Source: a virus
Length of the DNA: 35,076 nucleotides
Virus record (IMG/VR): IMGVR_UViG_3300050821_002214
Coordinates: 1 to 35,076 of that record
Strand: one strand, 5' to 3'
Position numbers and translations under genes: made by a program. The notes below the pieces were generated by a model, which had not been told where the DNA came from, did not search any database, and saw only the letters and a list, made by a program, of their open reading frames with translations. Shown here piece after piece: positions 1-7,449 of the stretch (positions within the stretch are counted from its first letter, which is position 1; each line of letters begins with the position of its first letter).

Positions 1-30
1 TTCACGCCAAGTCATTGATTGGAAAAGAAA

Positions 31-70
31 GCCACCCTAGCTCAGTTGGTAGAGCGGCTGATTCGTAATC
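31..70 (+). tRNA. 5' part of host tRNA-Thr(CGT), interrupted by the prophage
   Basis: The acceptor strand GCCACCC, the D arm GCTCAGTTGGTAGAGC and the anticodon arm up to GATTCGTAATC are present, after which the sequence leaves the tRNA pattern. The missing 3' part is at 34990-35025, where GGGTGGC pairs perfectly with this acceptor strand and an encoded CCA follows. Joined, the two parts give 76 nt with anticodon stem GCTGA/TCAGC and loop TTCGTAA, anticodon CGT. The gene is therefore split in its anticodon loop and cannot give a mature tRNA while the prophage is in place. Confidence 0.95.
60..70. other. attL core
   Basis: GATTCGTAATC here is identical to 34979-34989, and flanking bases differ, so 11 bp is the crossover identity block. 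It is a perfect inverted repeat (GATT/AATC) around the anticodon CGT. The 7-base anticodon loop TTCGTAA at its centre matches the usual 7-bp overlap region of tyrosine integrases, which is established for tRNA anticodon-loop attachment sites. Confidence 0.9.
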
Positions 71-130
71 TTCCGCTTGTATCGAAGTATTTCCAATAAA
101 ATCAAAAACTTACAGCGGTCAGTTCTGGTG

Positions 131-201
131 CGGTAACAGAAACGGTAACAAGAGCCTTCCGGCGTCTGGAATTGGTCTGTTTCTGGTGGGGTTCGGTAAC
201 A
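131..201. repeat. Left integrase arm-type repeats
   Basis: CGGTAACA occurs at 131-138, 143-150 and 194-201. Two more copies lie inside the other prophage end (34854-34861 inverted, 34876-34883). The 15-mer at 137-151 (CAGAAACGGTAACAA) recurs exactly at 34870-34884. Short repeats on both sides of an att core, beside a tyrosine integrase gene, are what arm-binding sites for the integrase N-terminal domain look like; binding itself is inferred. Confidence 0.65.
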
Positions 202-205
202 GGAA

Positions 206-281
206 TGGAGCCACCTCTCGGGGTCGAACCGAGGACCTACGCATTACGAATGCGTCGCTCTGCCAACTGAGCTAAGGTGGC
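206..281 (-). tRNA. Phage-borne tRNA-Thr(CGT)
   Basis: A complete 76-nt tRNA reads on the minus strand: acceptor GCCACCT/AGGTGGC, D arm GCTCAGTTGGCAGAGC, anticodon stem ACGCA/TGCGT around loop TTCGTAA (anticodon CGT), T arm CTCGGTTCGACCCCGAG, discriminator T and encoded CCA. It has the same specificity as the host gene that the prophage splits but differs in the anticodon and T stems, so it is a diverged gene and not a copied half. A TATAAT box lies 12 nt upstream. It most likely supplies the lost isoacceptor during lysogeny. Confidence 0.95.
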
Positions 282-292
282 CCAAACGATCC

Positions 293-298
293 ATTATA
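293..298 (-). promoter_or_regulatory. -10 box of the phage tRNA gene
   Basis: A perfect TATAAT on the minus strand sits 12 nt from the tRNA 5' end, at the right distance for a start of transcription a few nt before the mature tRNA. No good -35 is visible; the hairpin at 306-340 occupies that region. Confidence 0.6.
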
Positions 299-305
299 AA
301 CGAAT

Positions 306-340
306 GCTCCACGCCGGTTATGAACCGCCCGACGTGGAGC
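306..340. repeat. Double hairpin upstream of the phage tRNA
   Basis: GCTCCACG (306-313) pairs with CGTGGAGC (333-340), and an inner CGGTT/AACCG stem (315-319, 323-327) closes a 3-nt loop. There is no T run on the plus strand; on the minus strand it is followed by ATTCGTTTATAAT, so it may terminate leftward transcription just before the tRNA promoter. Confidence 0.5.
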
Positions 341-350
341 ACCAAGTTGT

Positions 351-437
351 CTACTGCTTTTTGGTTTTAAGCTGATTTTGGATATCGATCAGCTTCGAGA
401 CGATGTTGAGAAGGCCACCACCGGTAAGGCTAGACAC
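351..437 (-). CDS. Possible 28-aa peptide
   Basis: An open minus-strand frame ends in TAG at 351 with a helical, lysine-rich C-terminus (residues like SKLIDIQNQLKTKKQ). The only standard start is a GTG at 435-437; the frame stays open about 17 codons further up without ATG, GTG or TTG. A GGAGAG ribosome site lies upstream of that extension. The double hairpin at 306-340 could be its terminator. I do not recognise it and it may not be a gene. Nothing else is visible between 282 and 537. Confidence 0.2.
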   Translation of the reverse strand: MSSLTGGGLLNIVSKLIDIQNQLKTKKQ

Positions 438-537
438 CTGATCGAAGCGTGAGACAATAAACGTCAGTTCTCTCCACCGAGCGGCCTATTCCGAGTCGGC
501 CTGCCACTCTCTGCCCGAGAACAGAGAGAGGTTCGAA

Positions 538-942
538 TTGGAACAAGCTCCTGGCAGCGACCCCAAAACCATTCTTGTTGTCGATGACGATCCCCATATT
601 GTTGCCGCTGTCTTGGCATTGCTCGCCGACAGTGAATACACCATTTTGACGGCTGCGAGCGGATCAAAAGCTCTGGAACAATCACGAGCTTTCAAAGGCG
701 ATATTCATCTGCTCCTGTCAGATTTTCAAATGCCGGGAATGTCCGGGATAGATTTGGCTACGGTAATGACCGCTGACAGACCAGAACTCCAGGTACTTCT
801 GATGTCCGGGTTTAACGGAGGAATGCTCGTGCTCAATGAAGGATGGCACTTTCTGGCGAAGCCATTCGTTGCGTCACAACTTCGAGCGTTGATAACGGGT
901 CTCCTCTTTCCGAACAGACGAAGCAGTAAATTTTCAAAATAG
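538..942 (+). CDS. Stand-alone response regulator receiver protein
   Basis: This 134-aa protein is a single CheY-like receiver domain. The acidic pocket (D16, D17), phosphoacceptor D62 in the LLSDFQMPGMSG segment, the switch Ser S90 and the invariant K108-P109 are all in place, so phosphorylation by a histidine kinase is expected. No output domain follows; it must act by protein contact or compete for a phosphoryl group. The start is TTG at 538, chosen because AGAGAGAGG lies just upstream and the domain begins at once. No kinase is encoded in the phage, so the partner would be a host kinase. A receiver-only protein in a prophage end is unusual; a moron role is inferred. Confidence 0.92.
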   Translation: MEQAPGSDPKTILVVDDDPHIVAAVLALLADSEYTILTAASGSKALEQSRAFKGDIHLLLSDFQMPGMSGIDLATVMTADRPELQVLLMSGFNGGMLVLNEGWHFLAKPFVASQLRALITGLLFPNRRSSKFSK

Positions 943-969
943 GAACCAGTTCATCTCCACCACTTCAGT

Positions 970-1000
970 CCGGTTTCGAGTTCTTCGGTTCCGGCCTTTT
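970..1000 (+). terminator. Hairpin between convergent genes
   Basis: CCGG (970-973) pairs with CCGG (991-994) with inner CGA/TCG pairing, followed by CCTTTTC. It lies just after the response regulator gene and touches the end of the convergent gene at 1000. The stem is weak. Confidence 0.4.
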
Positions 1001-1206
1001 CATTTGTGGATTCGCCTGTGCATCTCCAGTGCGAGACTGGCGACCTTGGCATCCAGCCGAGCGCCGTCTGCCACCTTGTGAAGTCGCTGGTATTCATCTA
1101 CATTAACGCTTTCCTGTTTGGAAGAGAGTTCGCTGATTGCGGCTGCAAAGGCTCTCTCCAAAGATTCGTACTCACTCGTGAGCCGCACGCACTCTGCGCA
1201 GTCCAT
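1000..1206 (-). CDS. Small conserved-type hypothetical protein (MDCAEC start)
   Basis: This 68-aa protein starts MDCAEC, continues as an Ala/Glu-rich helix (likely coiled coil, residues 10-35) and ends in a basic segment. I recall similar short proteins with an N-terminal DCAEC motif from acidobacterial genomes; that memory is the basis of the host suggestion and cannot be checked here. Two Cys at residues 3 and 6 could bind metal or form a disulfide. It follows the gene at 1231-1470 by 24 bp in the same direction, so the two are probably cotranscribed. Function unknown. Confidence 0.6.
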   Translation of the reverse strand: MDCAECVRLTSEYESLERAFAAAISELSSKQESVNVDEYQRLHKVADGARLDAKVASLALEMHRRIHK

Positions 1207-1230
1207 GGAAATAGATTACTCTTTCGATCA

Positions 1231-1470
1231 TCAGTCTGATTCCAGGAGTTGTTCTAGTTTTCGGACCAGCCCGCTTTCTTCGCACGACGCATATACAGAT
1301 GTTCCAGTGGGAGATGTGGCCATGAACGAGAGCGTCCGATTTTGTCTGGAATGTGCGTGGTCCCAATGAATATTCCCGAACGTCCACCCGCTTTTCACCA
1401 AGGCATCACGGATAGGCAACATCGCTTCCCTCACGATTTGAGACAATCCATCCGGGATCTCCTTATTCAT
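1231..1470 (-). CDS. Small hypothetical protein
   Basis: This 79-aa soluble protein has two helical segments (residues 8-25 and 68-78) around a short beta region containing WTFGNIHWDHAHS and LSFMATSPTG. I do not recognise the family. ATG at 1468-1470 has only a weak AGGG upstream. It is the first gene of a two-gene leftward unit with the 68-aa protein, and is divergent from the gene at 1589. Confidence 0.55.
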   Translation of the reverse strand: MNKEIPDGLSQIVREAMLPIRDALVKSGWTFGNIHWDHAHSRQNRTLSFMATSPTGTSVYASCEESGLVRKLEQLLESD

Positions 1471-1547
1471 GGTGCCCTGATCGTATCAAATTGATGCGCC
1501 GATTCCGATTCGTTCGGCTCCAGCTTTTCGAGCCTGAGTCTGGCACG

Positions 1548-1577
1548 TTCACAAGGCGAACACAAGGCGAATATGAT
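1548..1577 (+). promoter_or_regulatory. Promoter with direct repeats between -35 and -10
   Basis: TTCACA (1548-1553) and TATGAT (1572-1577) are separated by 18 bp. The exact 10-mer ACAAGGCGAA occurs at 1551-1560 and 1562-1571, a period of 11 bp or one helical turn, filling the spacer. This is the arrangement of an operator on one DNA face. The next start codon is only 11 nt after the -10, so the mRNA would have almost no leader. Confidence 0.5.
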
Positions 1578-1588
1578 ACTCTGTCGCA

Positions 1589-1813
1589 ATGCGTCATTGT
1601 TCCGTGTCCGTCGTCGGTAAGGACGGCGAAACCTACACAAGAGAAGTTGACGCAACGAGCCTGTTCGATGCAGCCGAAACCGTTATCCGGGACTGGGGTC
1701 GATTATGGTGGTGGTCTTCCAGTTCAACGATCCAAATCGAATCCGGCCCGGATCGTTGGAGAGTGACCCAGGACGGCGTCCGCAAATGGCAAAAGAGAAA
1801 AATGGCGTTGTGA
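1589..1813 (+). CDS. Small hypothetical protein (MRHCSVSVVG start)
   Basis: This 74-aa protein opens with a beta hairpin (RHCSVSVVGKDGETYTREVDA) followed by a helix (SLFDAAETVIRDW) and a C-terminal Trp/Lys-rich strand. I recall a family of short acidobacterial proteins with this beta-beta-alpha layout and a VEA(S/N)(S/T)LYEAA motif; function is unknown there too. There is no clear ribosome site, and a TATGAT -10 lies 11 nt upstream of the ATG, which suggests a near-leaderless mRNA. Confidence 0.6.
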   Translation: MRHCSVSVVGKDGETYTREVDATSLFDAAETVIRDWGRLWWWSSSSTIQIESGPDRWRVTQDGVRKWQKRKMAL

Positions 1814-1854
1814 TTCGGAGTACTCGTCTGTACCGTTTGATACACTTCTCTAAA

Positions 1855-2103
1855 ATGGACAAAGCGCTGCAAGACATCGCCACTGAGTTCGTGGATTCGT
1901 TTGAACTCGTATTTGACAACGATTGGGACCACACAGTCTGGACGATAAAAAACCCGGAGCATTTCATCGAAGGAACGTTCTTGCGTCCAAATGTTCAGGA
2001 CGAGTACAACGACTGGGCCAATCGTGGAAACCTGCTCACAGCTTATCGCAAGTTGAAAGCGCTTCTGGTAGAGCGTGGCGAAGTGTTCACGCTTTCCGAG
2101 TAG
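1855..2103 (+). CDS. Small acidic hypothetical protein
   Basis: An 82-aa protein starting MDKALQDIATEF. The frame is open further upstream to 1705, but that stretch overlaps the preceding gene and reads as low-quality protein, so the ATG at 1855 is preferred. It is acidic, with conserved-looking motifs LVFDNDWDHT, EGTFLRP and NRGNLLTAYRKLKAL. No signal peptide or membrane segment. Family not recognised; it resembles small immunity-like or host-interaction proteins only in size and charge. It lies in a rightward row of small accessory genes. Confidence 0.6.
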   Translation: MDKALQDIATEFVDSFELVFDNDWDHTVWTIKNPEHFIEGTFLRPNVQDEYNDWANRGNLLTAYRKLKALLVERGEVFTLSE

Positions 2104-2133
2104 TTCCCAAATAATTTTTAATCAAAATCACCG

Positions 2134-2523
2134 ATGTCTGATCACTACAAATCGGTGCTCCAACAGACCCTTGAAGCCTTCTACGAAATTTCGATACGTG
2201 AAATCGATCGGATTAAAACCGGGCGTACTACTAAATCACCGTTACCTGAAAAACGATTGAAGGGCCGAGAAGCGCAATTACATTATGGTTTTGTCCGCTA
2301 CTTGCTGATTTTGCGACGGCTGGATAAGGGCTACACGTACGCCGAGACTGGGGAAGAATTGGGAATCAGTCGCCAGCGTGTCGAGCAGATTCTACGTAAG
2401 GGACGGGAAACTGTTCGTCGACACTCAGTAAACCCCCGGTTAATATTGCTTCCGGCGTCCTGTCGAGGTACGGTCGACGACGGAGGAACCACCCATGACC
2501 GCAACAAAACAGGAATGGCTTGA
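2134..2523 (+). CDS. HTH protein resembling sigma-70 region 4
   Basis: A 129-aa protein whose middle (about residues 60-92) reads DKGYTYAETGEELGISRQRVEQILRKGRETVRRH, a helix-turn-helix of the sigma-70 region 4 type in which ISRQRVEQI is the recognition helix. There is no region 2, so it is not a complete sigma factor; it is a DNA-binding regulator or a sigma-like accessory factor. The last 35 residues are low complexity and overlap the next gene by 29 bp in another frame, so translation of the two is coupled. A role in phage transcription is inferred. Confidence 0.75.
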   Translation: MSDHYKSVLQQTLEAFYEISIREIDRIKTGRTTKSPLPEKRLKGREAQLHYGFVRYLLILRRLDKGYTYAETGEELGISRQRVEQILRKGRETVRRHSVNPRLILLPASCRGTVDDGGTTHDRNKTGMA

Positions 2524-2737
2524 GAATCGGGAATCGGAGAATGCACGTATCGAAGCGCAACGGAGGGAACAGGAGAGATTGCGTTTGGTGGAACGATGGG
2601 AGGCTCTACAAGCAAACCCGTTCGATCCACGAACGGAAGTTTCAGCCGACGCCAAACGAATCACCAGAACGATGTGGATTATTTTCGTTCTCCTGCCGAT
2701 GCTCTGCGGAATCGTTTACGTAATCCTCAGCAAGTAA
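2495..2737 (+). CDS. Single-pass membrane protein
   Basis: An 80-aa protein with a charged coiled-coil-like N-terminus (residues 1-40, many E, R and Q) and one C-terminal transmembrane helix (about 58-78, IIFVLLPMLCGIVYVIL). A strong GGAGGAAC ribosome site precedes the ATG. It overlaps the HTH gene upstream, so the two proteins are made together; a membrane partner tethering the regulator is possible but unproven. Confidence 0.75.
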   Translation: MTATKQEWLENRESENARIEAQRREQERLRLVERWEALQANPFDPRTEVSADAKRITRTMWIIFVLLPMLCGIVYVILSK

Positions 2738-2763
2738 CCTCGTTTCAACTTCCCAACATTTTC

Positions 2764-2802
2764 AAGCCGGGTATCCTTCGGGAGTCCGGCTTTCTTTCTT
2801 TT
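2764..2802 (+). terminator. Intrinsic terminator
   Basis: AAGCCGG (2764-2770) pairs with CCGGCTT (2786-2792), with an inner TCC/GGA pair over a TTCG loop, followed by TTTCTTTCTTTT. It closes the transcript of the HTH and membrane protein genes. Confidence 0.8.
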
Positions 2803-2882
2803 GATCCACCCGTTTTTGCGGTCCAGGGTTTTCCCGATTCCTTTCCTTAGCGTTTTTTGATATAGCTTGTTTCTGTTCCCCG

Positions 2883-3326
2883 ATGAACAATCAGCCAGTG
2901 TTTGAAATTCTTCGTGCAGAAGTGGAACGGACACGGCAGGAATATGCCAAGTCGAACGAGCATTTCGGGAGAGTCTGTGGAGAGGTCCCGAGCGGAGGAA
3001 GGCAAATCGAACTTGCAGCCCGTGACCAAACTGTGGCCATGCTTGCCTACACAATGGCACTTCGCCAGTTCAATAAATTTCTACTCGACGGGAAAGTACC
3101 CGACGAACTGAATGGTTCGACCGAAGAAAAAAACGAAGTCAGCGGGAAGTTGAACTATCCGTCCTCCGATTTCGCCCAGCCGGAACCACCACCAGACGCC
3201 CGTCGATTCGTCCCAGAGCTTCCCAGAGCCGACAAACGGCATTCCAAAAGATTGCCGGGTGTCCCGGTTATGCCCAGTGAATCGCCCAAAGTTGCGAGTA
3301 GACGCCGCTCGTTTCCGCATCCGTGA
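2883..3326 (+). CDS. Hypothetical protein, helical N-terminus
   Basis: A 147-aa protein. Residues 1-78 form a helical unit (FEILRAEVERTRQEYAKS, then AMLAYTMALRQFNKFLLDGKVPDEL) that I recall from short acidobacterial hypothetical proteins, where the protein usually ends soon after the GKVP motif. The remaining 65 residues are Pro/Arg-rich and partly overlap, in convergent orientation, the last 59 bp of the tail gene, so the tail extension may be a recent read-through of the original stop. Function unknown. Confidence 0.65.
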   Translation: MNNQPVFEILRAEVERTRQEYAKSNEHFGRVCGEVPSGGRQIELAARDQTVAMLAYTMALRQFNKFLLDGKVPDELNGSTEEKNEVSGKLNYPSSDFAQPEPPPDARRFVPELPRADKRHSKRLPGVPVMPSESPKVASRRRSFPHP

Positions 3327-6300
3327 AATATCCGATTCTCGTCGGCGTCAGAAATTGTGTATTTGGCTCCTGGTAGATTTGAATGTACGCTTCGCCGTCA
3401 TACGAAATCCACCACGTTCTTTTTCCGCTTGCGGTAACTCCGTCGTCCATCCGAAGCCACACGATTGAAACTGCTGTCCAGTAAGACAGATTAACGATGT
3501 TGGCGTTGATACTTGTTGCTGATGGTCCGCTGTCATATTGCAGGTTAATCGCCCCGCTGTTGAGAAGCAAGGTGAAGATGAGAACCTTGGTTCCATCGCT
3601 AATCACCAAGCCAGCGTTGCCGTTCACTGAATGGTTCGTGGTCCCGAAGACGTTTATCCGACACGCCAGAGTTCTGGTGAAAGGAGGTGTAGGATAAGCG
3701 ACATATCGTATGTTGAGATTTGAACTTCCGGTTCCAATCGCACTCATGATGTTTTCACCGCCATGGGTCGTTGTGAGAGTTGCTGTTGACTGATTCATCC
3801 AAGAGAACCCCGAGGGTGGAGTCATCTGTTTTCCATCTTTGAGATATACCCATGCACCTGACTGGTAAATTGCCATATCGTACAACGAATCGGTGAAGAG
3901 ATACATTTGACCGGCTGAAGGTGAACCCGGCAAGCTGGCAAACGTTCCCGCTGAAATGGAACTCCCACCACCACCACCCGAGTACACCGGGATATTCAAT
4001 ACTCCGCTTGACAGTGTTGATGCACCACTGGTACCTGTGGTGGTAAGGCTTGTGACAGCACCAGCCGCACTGATGACGCCCGATGAAATCGTGATCGAGG
4101 TTCCGTCTGGCTTGACGATCCCTTTTAAACTCGTCGTCGCTGTCGGAACCGAGATCACACCAGCGGAAATATCGATTGTGGTCCCATCCGGCTCGACCAA
4201 GCCCAGATTACTTGTTGTCGCTGTCGGGATCGTTTCCCAGTCAACGCCGTCTGTAGCGCTCGAACGAGCCGTCAAGACCTGTCCATCCGATCCGACGCCG
4301 AGACGAGCGTTTGTTGTCCCATAGACATAAACGTCACCTTTGGTCGTCAGGGGACTAGAACCGGTCGCAGTTACCGTGATACTTCCAGAGCCGTTATCTG
4401 TCAACGTGATGTTTGTTCCAGGAACAAGATTCAATAGTGACTGACTGCCGTTTGTCGTTCCGTTTGTTTCTAGTTTCAGGTTCGGTTGCCCAGTCGTTGA
4501 AAGCGCTCCACCAGAACTAGCAACAACGGCGCTACCATCACCAGCACCACCACCCGAAGCTCCTCCACCCATGCCTGACCAGAAATCGAGATACGATCCG
4601 ATCTCTTGAATGTTTACCATTCTGATTGTGTAGAGATAATGGCCATAGCTTCCCAGGTAAGGCTTAACCGGAACCATCTCGGCGTCAACCGATTCGATGA
4701 TCCAGTCACCATTAAGGAGCGATGTCCCACCAGTTGGAAGCGTCAGAGCTACATCAAGCGTCATTCCAGGAAAGAGACCCGGAACAAACGTTCTGAATTC
4801 GAAGCTGTTAGGCGCAACCGAGTATGATTCCAACGCCGTCTGGCACAGAAGCAAACCGGCTGCGGCTGATGTCGCAATAAGACCCTGTGACGAAGCGTCG
4901 GTTATTTGCTGATACTTTCCTGTTCCGTGTGTGATGGCCGCAAGCGCCGTTACAAGGCTGGTATCCTCGCATTCGATTATGTTTCCATCGGATCGAGTGT
5001 ATTCCACATTCAAGTTGCTTCCTGAATCAAGTGGAGTTGCCATACTGATGACGGCTACCCCTGGCGTGTAGACGACACCTGGTGCAGATACCGAAGTGCC
5101 TTCTACGCCCGTTGCAATCGTAATAGTTGCGCCTTCATTCTTTCCTAAAGATCCCTGTGGACTCGTGCCACCAGTTGTAACAGGACTGCTCCACGAAAAA
5201 GCGGTTCCGGTTGAAGCAAGATTCGACACCCAGCCCGTACCCGCAGCCTTCTGTTGAATGGTGAAAGAGGTTCCGGTGTTACTGATTGCATTACATTGAT
5301 TACATTCCCAAGTCGGAAGACTGAATGTCGCCCCTCTTACAACTGCGTTCGCATTGATGGCGTCAACAAGATTTAAGCATGTTGCTGTTGAATTCGCCCC
5401 GATGAGAACCTGACCGAATTGTGTATTGTCCAGAGTCGAAACAAACGTGTAGGTGTCGATACCAGTCGAAAGTCCCGCTGGTCCCTGACACGTCCAAATG
5501 ATGTCATTGTCGACCGTCGTTGCACCTGTAATCGTTGAAAACGTCGGGATAGTAGAGCCGGAACGATCCGTTCCCCCGATAACCGTGACCACCTGCACAT
5601 AGCCGTTAATAACCAAATCCCCGCCGACCGCATAGATGTGGTTAGCCTGCCAGGTTCCTGACGCTGGTCCGATTGTGACCGTATCTCCGGCTGTCGGTTG
5701 ACGGCTGAATGTTCCGGTTGCCGTGTTGCACGTGCTCAGAGTAACGAAAGCGTTTGTTATTTGCTGAACCGGACGCAAGCAGGTCAAGTTCATCTGACCA
5801 GAGCCGACGAAATATTCCATCGAACGTCCGAACGCATCATAAGACAGCTTCACGGCCTGACGATTTCTGTAGTCTGCGCCGTCAACTTTCCAGACTGCCG
5901 TTTCCCATAAAACATCTTGATTCTGAAGTGTGAATGGTGCCGTGATGCTTGAAGGAGATTCGAAATATAATCTGTAGCTTCGTGGATTCACGCCCCAGGT
6001 AAACTGACTGGTCGTCGCAAGCTTGCTGATAATCTCGCTGATCTTTTCGTAGTTCGTCACGAGGAGCGGAATCGTTGCGCCGTTGGCGATGGGACCAAAC
6101 GACACAGGACCACCAGTCACAAGTCTTGTCATCAGATCCTTGATGATGTAACCGCATGTTTCATTCACATATGAAACCGGAGGACAATAAATTGTGTCGA
6201 GGGTTGACTCGAAAGAAACCGCTGTGATTATGACGTTGTGATCTCCGTTCGTACCCAGCCATTCATATTCAAGATCTTGAATGAGACCAGACCAGACCGG

Positions 6301-7431
6301 ACCACCAGCCGTTGCAGCCGTGGTTAAGAACGCCGTGACCCAGCCGACGCCGTCACCATTGCTTGAAGTCAATGTATTGCTGTAGCCGAATGAAGCGTCT
6401 GACAGGTCTTCAATCGCACACATGAACGTGTTGCCGCCGAAATCTGTACTTACTTCAATCGTCCCGTGCGCTAAACCCCAGACAGTTTCAGGTACATCCT
6501 GATCGTTTGCAACTATCAATGCCATCGCTTCGCCGTTCGCAGTGAATGAACCGCTATCAATCGGCAAGGAGGTTGCACTCGTACCGCCAGTATCACCGGG
6601 TACAGCGATAAGGGTTCCGGCTGTGCAAGTGAACTCGAAGATTGCCATCGAGAACCCACCAGACGATGTGATCGAGAACGAGCTACCACCTGTCACATTG
6701 GTTGCGGCCCAGATTGAGCAACCACCAGAGCCACCCGTCACAGAGCCGAGAAGAGTGTAAGAGTTGCTTTCAGTGTCAGTGATTGACAGACCTGTACCGC
6801 CATGACCGATCATTACGACGAGAGCGTTTCCCGAGGTGACAGGATTGGTGAAGGTTTGAGTTAATGAATTAATTGCACCTGGCGTCTGAACAAGACTGAT
6901 TGCTGATGTGCCACCCGTACCCAGCGGAACAGGTGTTGTTGGTATGACCGGCCCGGAGGACGTTACGTCACAAAGGAATATTGGGGTTCCTCGTGTTGGA
7001 GCGTACGTGTCACCAGCCGCAACATAAAACGGAATCTTCGCCTGTCCACGCTGACGAAGTTCTAATGAAAAGCTGTGACTGGATGATTCATCAAGGCGCA
7101 AATAGTTGCTTCGGTCCGTCATGCCGATTGACGTCTCTTCAATGAAGATCCATCCGGCATTTACTTGAATCGTCGCTGTGACCGTTGCTGTCGCTAAGAG
7201 AGAGTCTGTTACTTTAATCGTGAAAGTGAACGGAGACTGCTTCGTCGACGCTACTGTCGGCGTTCCAGAAACTACGCCGGAGGAAGTATTGAGAGTGAGA
7301 CGCGTTGGTAACGTCCCAGTCAAAACAGAAAAGGTATATGGACCAGTGCCACCAGACGCAACGAACGTGCCAGTATAGGCGTTGTCAATGGTTGCGTTTA
7401 GTTGTGCAGGTGCGGTCAGGGTTAAAGACAT
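3268..7431 (-). CDS. Tail tip / fibre protein, 1387 aa
   Basis: This is the last gene of the leftward late operon, directly after the tape measure gene, where the tail hub and receptor-binding protein is expected. Residues about 10-90 form a He_PIG-type Ig domain (SGTPT motif). Next comes a segment with LRLDESSSHSFSLELRQRGQAKIPF, then a Gly/Ser/Thr-rich insertion (about 160-390), then a hub-like region (KDLMTRLV, TLQNQDVLWETAVWKVDG). Gly-rich linkers around residue 960-985 lead into fibre repeats (VEPDGTTIDISAGVISV and VKPDGTSITISSGVISA) and a C-terminal beta-rich, lectin-like head (about 1220-1387). It seems to join hub and fibre in one chain. CCCTAAATATCAGGG lies between the tape measure stop and this ATG. 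Confidence 0.85.
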   Translation of the reverse strand: MSLTLTAPAQLNATIDNAYTGTFVASGGTGPYTFSVLTGTLPTRLTLNTSSGVVSGTPTVASTKQSPFTFTIKVTDSLLATATVTATIQVNAGWIFIEETSIGMTDRSNYLRLDESSSHSFSLELRQRGQAKIPFYVAAGDTYAPTRGTPIFLCDVTSSGPVIPTTPVPLGTGGTSAISLVQTPGAINSLTQTFTNPVTSGNALVVMIGHGGTGLSITDTESNSYTLLGSVTGGSGGCSIWAATNVTGGSSFSITSSGGFSMAIFEFTCTAGTLIAVPGDTGGTSATSLPIDSGSFTANGEAMALIVANDQDVPETVWGLAHGTIEVSTDFGGNTFMCAIEDLSDASFGYSNTLTSSNGDGVGWVTAFLTTAATAGGPVWSGLIQDLEYEWLGTNGDHNVIITAVSFESTLDTIYCPPVSYVNETCGYIIKDLMTRLVTGGPVSFGPIANGATIPLLVTNYEKISEIISKLATTSQFTWGVNPRSYRLYFESPSSITAPFTLQNQDVLWETAVWKVDGADYRNRQAVKLSYDAFGRSMEYFVGSGQMNLTCLRPVQQITNAFVTLSTCNTATGTFSRQPTAGDTVTIGPASGTWQANHIYAVGGDLVINGYVQVVTVIGGTDRSGSTIPTFSTITGATTVDNDIIWTCQGPAGLSTGIDTYTFVSTLDNTQFGQVLIGANSTATCLNLVDAINANAVVRGATFSLPTWECNQCNAISNTGTSFTIQQKAAGTGWVSNLASTGTAFSWSSPVTTGGTSPQGSLGKNEGATITIATGVEGTSVSAPGVVYTPGVAVISMATPLDSGSNLNVEYTRSDGNIIECEDTSLVTALAAITHGTGKYQQITDASSQGLIATSAAAGLLLCQTALESYSVAPNSFEFRTFVPGLFPGMTLDVALTLPTGGTSLLNGDWIIESVDAEMVPVKPYLGSYGHYLYTIRMVNIQEIGSYLDFWSGMGGGASGGGAGDGSAVVASSGGALSTTGQPNLKLETNGTTNGSQSLLNLVPGTNITLTDNGSGSITVTATGSSPLTTKGDVYVYGTTNARLGVGSDGQVLTARSSATDGVDWETIPTATTSNLGLVEPDGTTIDISAGVISVPTATTSLKGIVKPDGTSITISSGVISAAGAVTSLTTTGTSGASTLSSGVLNIPVYSGGGGGSSISAGTFASLPGSPSAGQMYLFTDSLYDMAIYQSGAWVYLKDGKQMTPPSGFSWMNQSTATLTTTHGGENIMSAIGTGSSNLNIRYVAYPTPPFTRTLACRINVFGTTNHSVNGNAGLVISDGTKVLIFTLLLNSGAINLQYDSGPSATSINANIVNLSYWTAVSIVWLRMDDGVTASGKRTWWISYDGEAYIQIYQEPNTQFLTPTRIGYFTDAETSGVYSQLWAIHWA

Positions 7432-7449
7432 AAGCCCTGATATTTAGGG

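Noticed and set aside
464-695. Two minus-strand frames of about 70 aa opposite the response regulator
   Set aside because: They are antisense to a clear receiver domain and have no recognisable protein character.
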